Below are positions 4,315-6,283 of a stretch of DNA of 6,283 nt, piece by piece; within the stretch, counting starts at the first letter, position 1, and the number at the start of each line of letters is the position of its first letter. The position numbers and the translations under genes were made by a program. Under the pieces are notes generated by a model that saw only the letters and a program-made list of their open reading frames with translations, was not told the origin of the DNA and searched no databases. The stretch is from Bordetella parapertussis. GTDB taxonomy: Bacteria > Pseudomonadota > Gammaproteobacteria > Burkholderiales > Burkholderiaceae_B. Location of the stretch: NCBI GenBank assembly GCA_945911685.1, contig CAMEAW010000164.1, positions 1 through 6,283 on the forward strand. Reading direction: 5' to 3'.

Positions 4315-5589
4315 ATGAGTCGTATTAAACAAGTTCACGCTCGACGTATTTGGGATTCGCGCGGGCGCCCCACCGTTGAAGTTGATGTCATCACTGAAAC
4401 AGGCGCTCTCGGGCGTGGCATTGCCCCAGCGGGGGCCTCTCGCGGTACACGTGAAGCCATCGAACGTCGCGATGGCGGCACGCGTTTTGGCGGGCTGGAT
4501 GTCATGCAAGCAGTTCAGGGGATTGAAAGTGAAATCGCCCCGGCGCTGCTTGGTATGGATGTGACTGAGCAAGAAAAAATAGATGCCTTATTGATCGCTT
4601 TAGACGGCACAGCTGACAAATCACGCTTGGGTGGCAACGCCTTGATCGCGACGTCATTAGCGGTACTACATGCCGCTGCGGCCGATGCGCACTTACCACT
4701 CTGGCGCTATTTAGCGAAAGATGCTGTCGTTCAACTACCGTTGCCACAAATTCAGATTTTTGGTGGTGGCGCGCATGCTGATCGCCGCGTAGACATTCAA
4801 GATTTCATGGTCATTGCAACAGGTGCTCGCAGCTTTGCACAAGCCATGGAAATGACCGCCGAGGTATACCGACATGCTGGCCTGTTGATGAAGCAGCGCG
4901 GCTCCTCTCAAGGCATTGCCGACGAAGGCGGCTGGTGGCCTGCGTTCGCACACAACGAAGAAGCACTTGATGTCTTGGTCATGTCGATCGAGGCCGCTGG
5001 CTTCGTGCCAGGTCAGGATGTCAGCATCGCACTCGACATTGCTGCCTCTGAATTTGGCCACGGTGGGCGCTACACCTTAGGCCTTGAGAAAAAAGAACTT
5101 GATTCAGACGCCCTCATAGAAAAATTACTGAAGTGGCTAGATAAATATCCTATCGTCTCAATCGAAGACCCCGTTGCTGAAGATGATCGCAAAGGCATGA
5201 TTGCATTCACCAAAGCCGTTGCAGGCCGAGTGCAGGTTGTAGGTGACGATTACTTGGTGACGAATGCCAAACTCGTACAAGAGGCTGCTCAACAAAAAGC
5301 CTGCAACGCTGTCTTGATTAAACCAAACCAAGCTGGCACGATCACCGAAACCTATGCTGCGCTTAAAGCCGCCCAACAAGCTGGCTACGCCACCATCGTC
5401 TCGGCTCGCTCTGGCGAGACTGAAGACGTTGCCATCGTACATCTGGCAACAGGCTGGAACGCTGGTCAGTTAAAGGTCGGCTCTTTTGCGCGGTCAGAAC
5501 GCATGGCGAAATGGAATGAAGGTATTCGGGTTGAAACCTCCGAGCCGCATCCTAATGGCTATTGCTGGGAAGCGCTGCAGCGAGGCTGA
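4315..5589 (+). CDS. Divergent enolase-family enzyme with altered active site
   Basis: A 424-residue protein alignable end to end with enolase. Conserved features (yeast role in brackets) are WDSRGRPTVE near the N-terminus, His154 (H159), Gln162 (Q167), Glu204 in DEGG (E211), metal ligands Asp241, Glu284 and Asp311, general base Lys336 in LIKPNQAG (K345), phosphate-binding Arg365-Ser366 (R374-S375) and Lys387 (K396). Departures are the catalytic loop SGAST(G), which reads AGASRG (39-44, S39 to Ala and the Thr to Arg); Glu168 replaced by Asp163; His373 replaced by Ala364 in SARSGETED; and NGG replaced by GGG before His154. Metal, carboxylate and phosphate binding should survive, while the part of the site handling the C3 hydroxyl has changed. 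It is therefore probably not the housekeeping enolase. It could catalyse a related elimination or transfer on another phospho-acid; the enolase homolog of phosphinothricin biosynthesis (CPEP synthase) is a precedent for new chemistry on this fold. It is the last plus-strand gene and ends 1 bp from the convergent permease. Confidence 0.85.
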   Translation: MSRIKQVHARRIWDSRGRPTVEVDVITETGALGRGIAPAGASRGTREAIERRDGGTRFGGLDVMQAVQGIESEIAPALLGMDVTEQEKIDALLIALDGTADKSRLGGNALIATSLAVLHAAAADAHLPLWRYLAKDAVVQLPLPQIQIFGGGAHADRRVDIQDFMVIATGARSFAQAMEMTAEVYRHAGLLMKQRGSSQGIADEGGWWPAFAHNEEALDVLVMSIEAAGFVPGQDVSIALDIAASEFGHGGRYTLGLEKKELDSDALIEKLLKWLDKYPIVSIEDPVAEDDRKGMIAFTKAVAGRVQVVGDDYLVTNAKLVQEAAQQKACNAVLIKPNQAGTITETYAALKAAQQAGYATIVSARSGETEDVAIVHLATGWNAGQLKVGSFARSERMAKWNEGIRVETSEPHPNGYCWEALQRG

Positions 5590-5590
5590 A

Positions 5591-6283
5591 TTAACGCCGC
5601 TGCCACCACACCAGGCCAGCGCCACTCAAGATGATGATGGCCATCCCAACGATTGTCAGCTGGTCAGGGATATGGCCAAAGTATAAAAACGCCACAATCG
5701 ATGAAAATACGATTTGCGCATAGCTAAACGGGGCAAGCATCACAACCGAGCCGTGCCGATACGAATACGTCAGCAGTAAGTGCCCGATCGTCGCAAACGA
5801 ACCACCTACGAGCATCAGCAAAAAATGTGACAACGTTGGGGTTTCCCAAAAATACCACACCAAAGAACTCATGATGATCGTACAAAACACACCGGTAATA
5901 AAGTTTGTTGAGACGATGTGGTCGGTCGTCAATAGTCTGCGCGTCAGCAGTTGAAAAATTGCCATAGTAAAGGCACCCGTCAAGGGCAACAAGATTGCAG
6001 GGGTAAACAAGTCACTGCCCGGGCGCACAATCACCATCACGCCAACCAAGCCGCTGCCCACGGCAATCCATTGTCCAAGCTTGATTTTCTCTTTTAGAAT
6101 TTTTCCGGCAAACCAAGTCAGCAGCAGAGGCGACAAAAATACCACGGCAGTGGCTTCACCGATTGGCACGTACAAAAGGCCCACCACAAAACTCACACTT
6201 GCTATCACCATGCATACACCGCGTGCGAGTTGTAGCTTGAGTTGCTTGGTATGCAAAATCGACACACCCATGCGGGGCATAAA
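5591..6283 (-). CDS. EamA/DMT-family permease, C-terminal part (start beyond right edge)
   Basis: The minus-strand frame is open to the window edge and ends at TAA 5593-5591, giving 230 residues of a family usually near 300. About eight of the expected ten membrane helices are visible. The first EamA half ends with PIGEATAVVFLSPLLLTWFAGKILKEKI and a helix ending VIVRPG. The second half runs through TRRLL, GGSFATIGHLLLTYSYRHG and LAPFSYAQIVFSSIVAFLYFG, ending in GLVWWQRR. These are classic EamA features of inner-membrane drug/metabolite exporters. The Met at 6280 is internal: the preceding codon (6283-6281) is an in-frame Phe, so the true start lies outside. It is convergent with the enolase homolog with a 1-bp gap and no visible terminator between them. 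It is likely a neighbour rather than part of the cassette, and its substrate is unknown. Confidence 0.85.
   Translation of the reverse strand, partial: FMPRMGVSILHTKQLKLQLARGVCMVIASVSFVVGLLYVPIGEATAVVFLSPLLLTWFAGKILKEKIKLGQWIAVGSGLVGVMVIVRPGSDLFTPAILLPLTGAFTMAIFQLLTRRLLTTDHIVSTNFITGVFCTIIMSSLVWYFWETPTLSHFLLMLVGGSFATIGHLLLTYSYRHGSVVMLAPFSYAQIVFSSIVAFLYFGHIPDQLTIVGMAIIILSGAGLVWWQRR

Larger units (their letters stand above)
4171..4320 (+). repeat. Degenerate 41-bp tandem repeat from the kinase 3' end into the enolase start
   Basis: Four copies are aligned on their ATGA at 4192, 4233, 4274 and 4315, exactly 41 bp apart. The shared core is CA[AG]GAGT, seven variable bases, then ATGA. Copies 1 and 2 match at 27 of 41 positions by hand count, with most matches in the first 26. 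In the frame of its own TGA, each copy reads like the kinase C-terminus: WGQEFKQ-stop, WAQEFAP-stop, PSQEFKE-stop; copy 4 reads WDQEC-stop. Because 41 is not a multiple of three, each copy is in a different frame. The array fills the 119-bp gap between kinase and enolase homolog. Confidence 0.85.

Noticed and set aside
5570..5610. Bidirectional terminator between the convergent enolase homolog and DMT permease
   Set aside because: The stops are 1 bp apart and I find no GC-rich stem with a T-tract on either strand.

Overview
The window looks like a piece of a proteobacterial chromosome. Base composition is moderate (near 50-55% G+C by eye). The protein sequences, chiefly the DMT transporter and the divergent enolase, read like Burkholderiales (Betaproteobacteria). 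That placement is an impression from protein style and was not tested by any search.

Layout: (1) positions 1-536, minus strand, the N-terminal part of a protein resembling cobalamin-domain radical SAM enzymes, running off the left edge. (2) A 145-bp divergent intergenic region. (3) A plus-strand series of four genes: an MFS permease (682-1872), a Cys-containing relative of the D-proline/glycine reductase selenoprotein B family (2079-3095), an APH-fold small-molecule kinase with methylthioribose-kinase-like features (3092-4195), and a divergent enolase-family enzyme (4315-5589). (4) A convergent minus-strand EamA/DMT permease (5591 to the right edge), which is probably unrelated.

The radical SAM-like gene, permease, reductase, kinase and enolase homolog look like a small-molecule pathway cassette that I do not recognise as a described system. 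The kinase could make a phosphate ester. The enolase homolog keeps its metal, phosphate and general-base residues but has changed the residues around the departing hydroxyl, so it may act on a phosphorylated acid other than 2-phosphoglycerate. The reductase homolog carries CPVC where PrdB has UGTC, suggesting thiol-based reductive chemistry without selenocysteine. The permease would move substrate or product. The order of reactions is inference.

The most striking non-coding structure is that all three internal gene junctions of the plus-strand series contain degenerate direct repeats of 41-42 bp. These are five 42-bp phases in the permease-reductase gap, a 42/41/42-bp series across the reductase-kinase overlap (encoding 14-residue repeats in both proteins), and four exactly 41-bp-spaced copies of the kinase 3' end that run into, and appear to have created, the ribosome-binding site and start codon of the enolase homolog. 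The three families differ in sequence.
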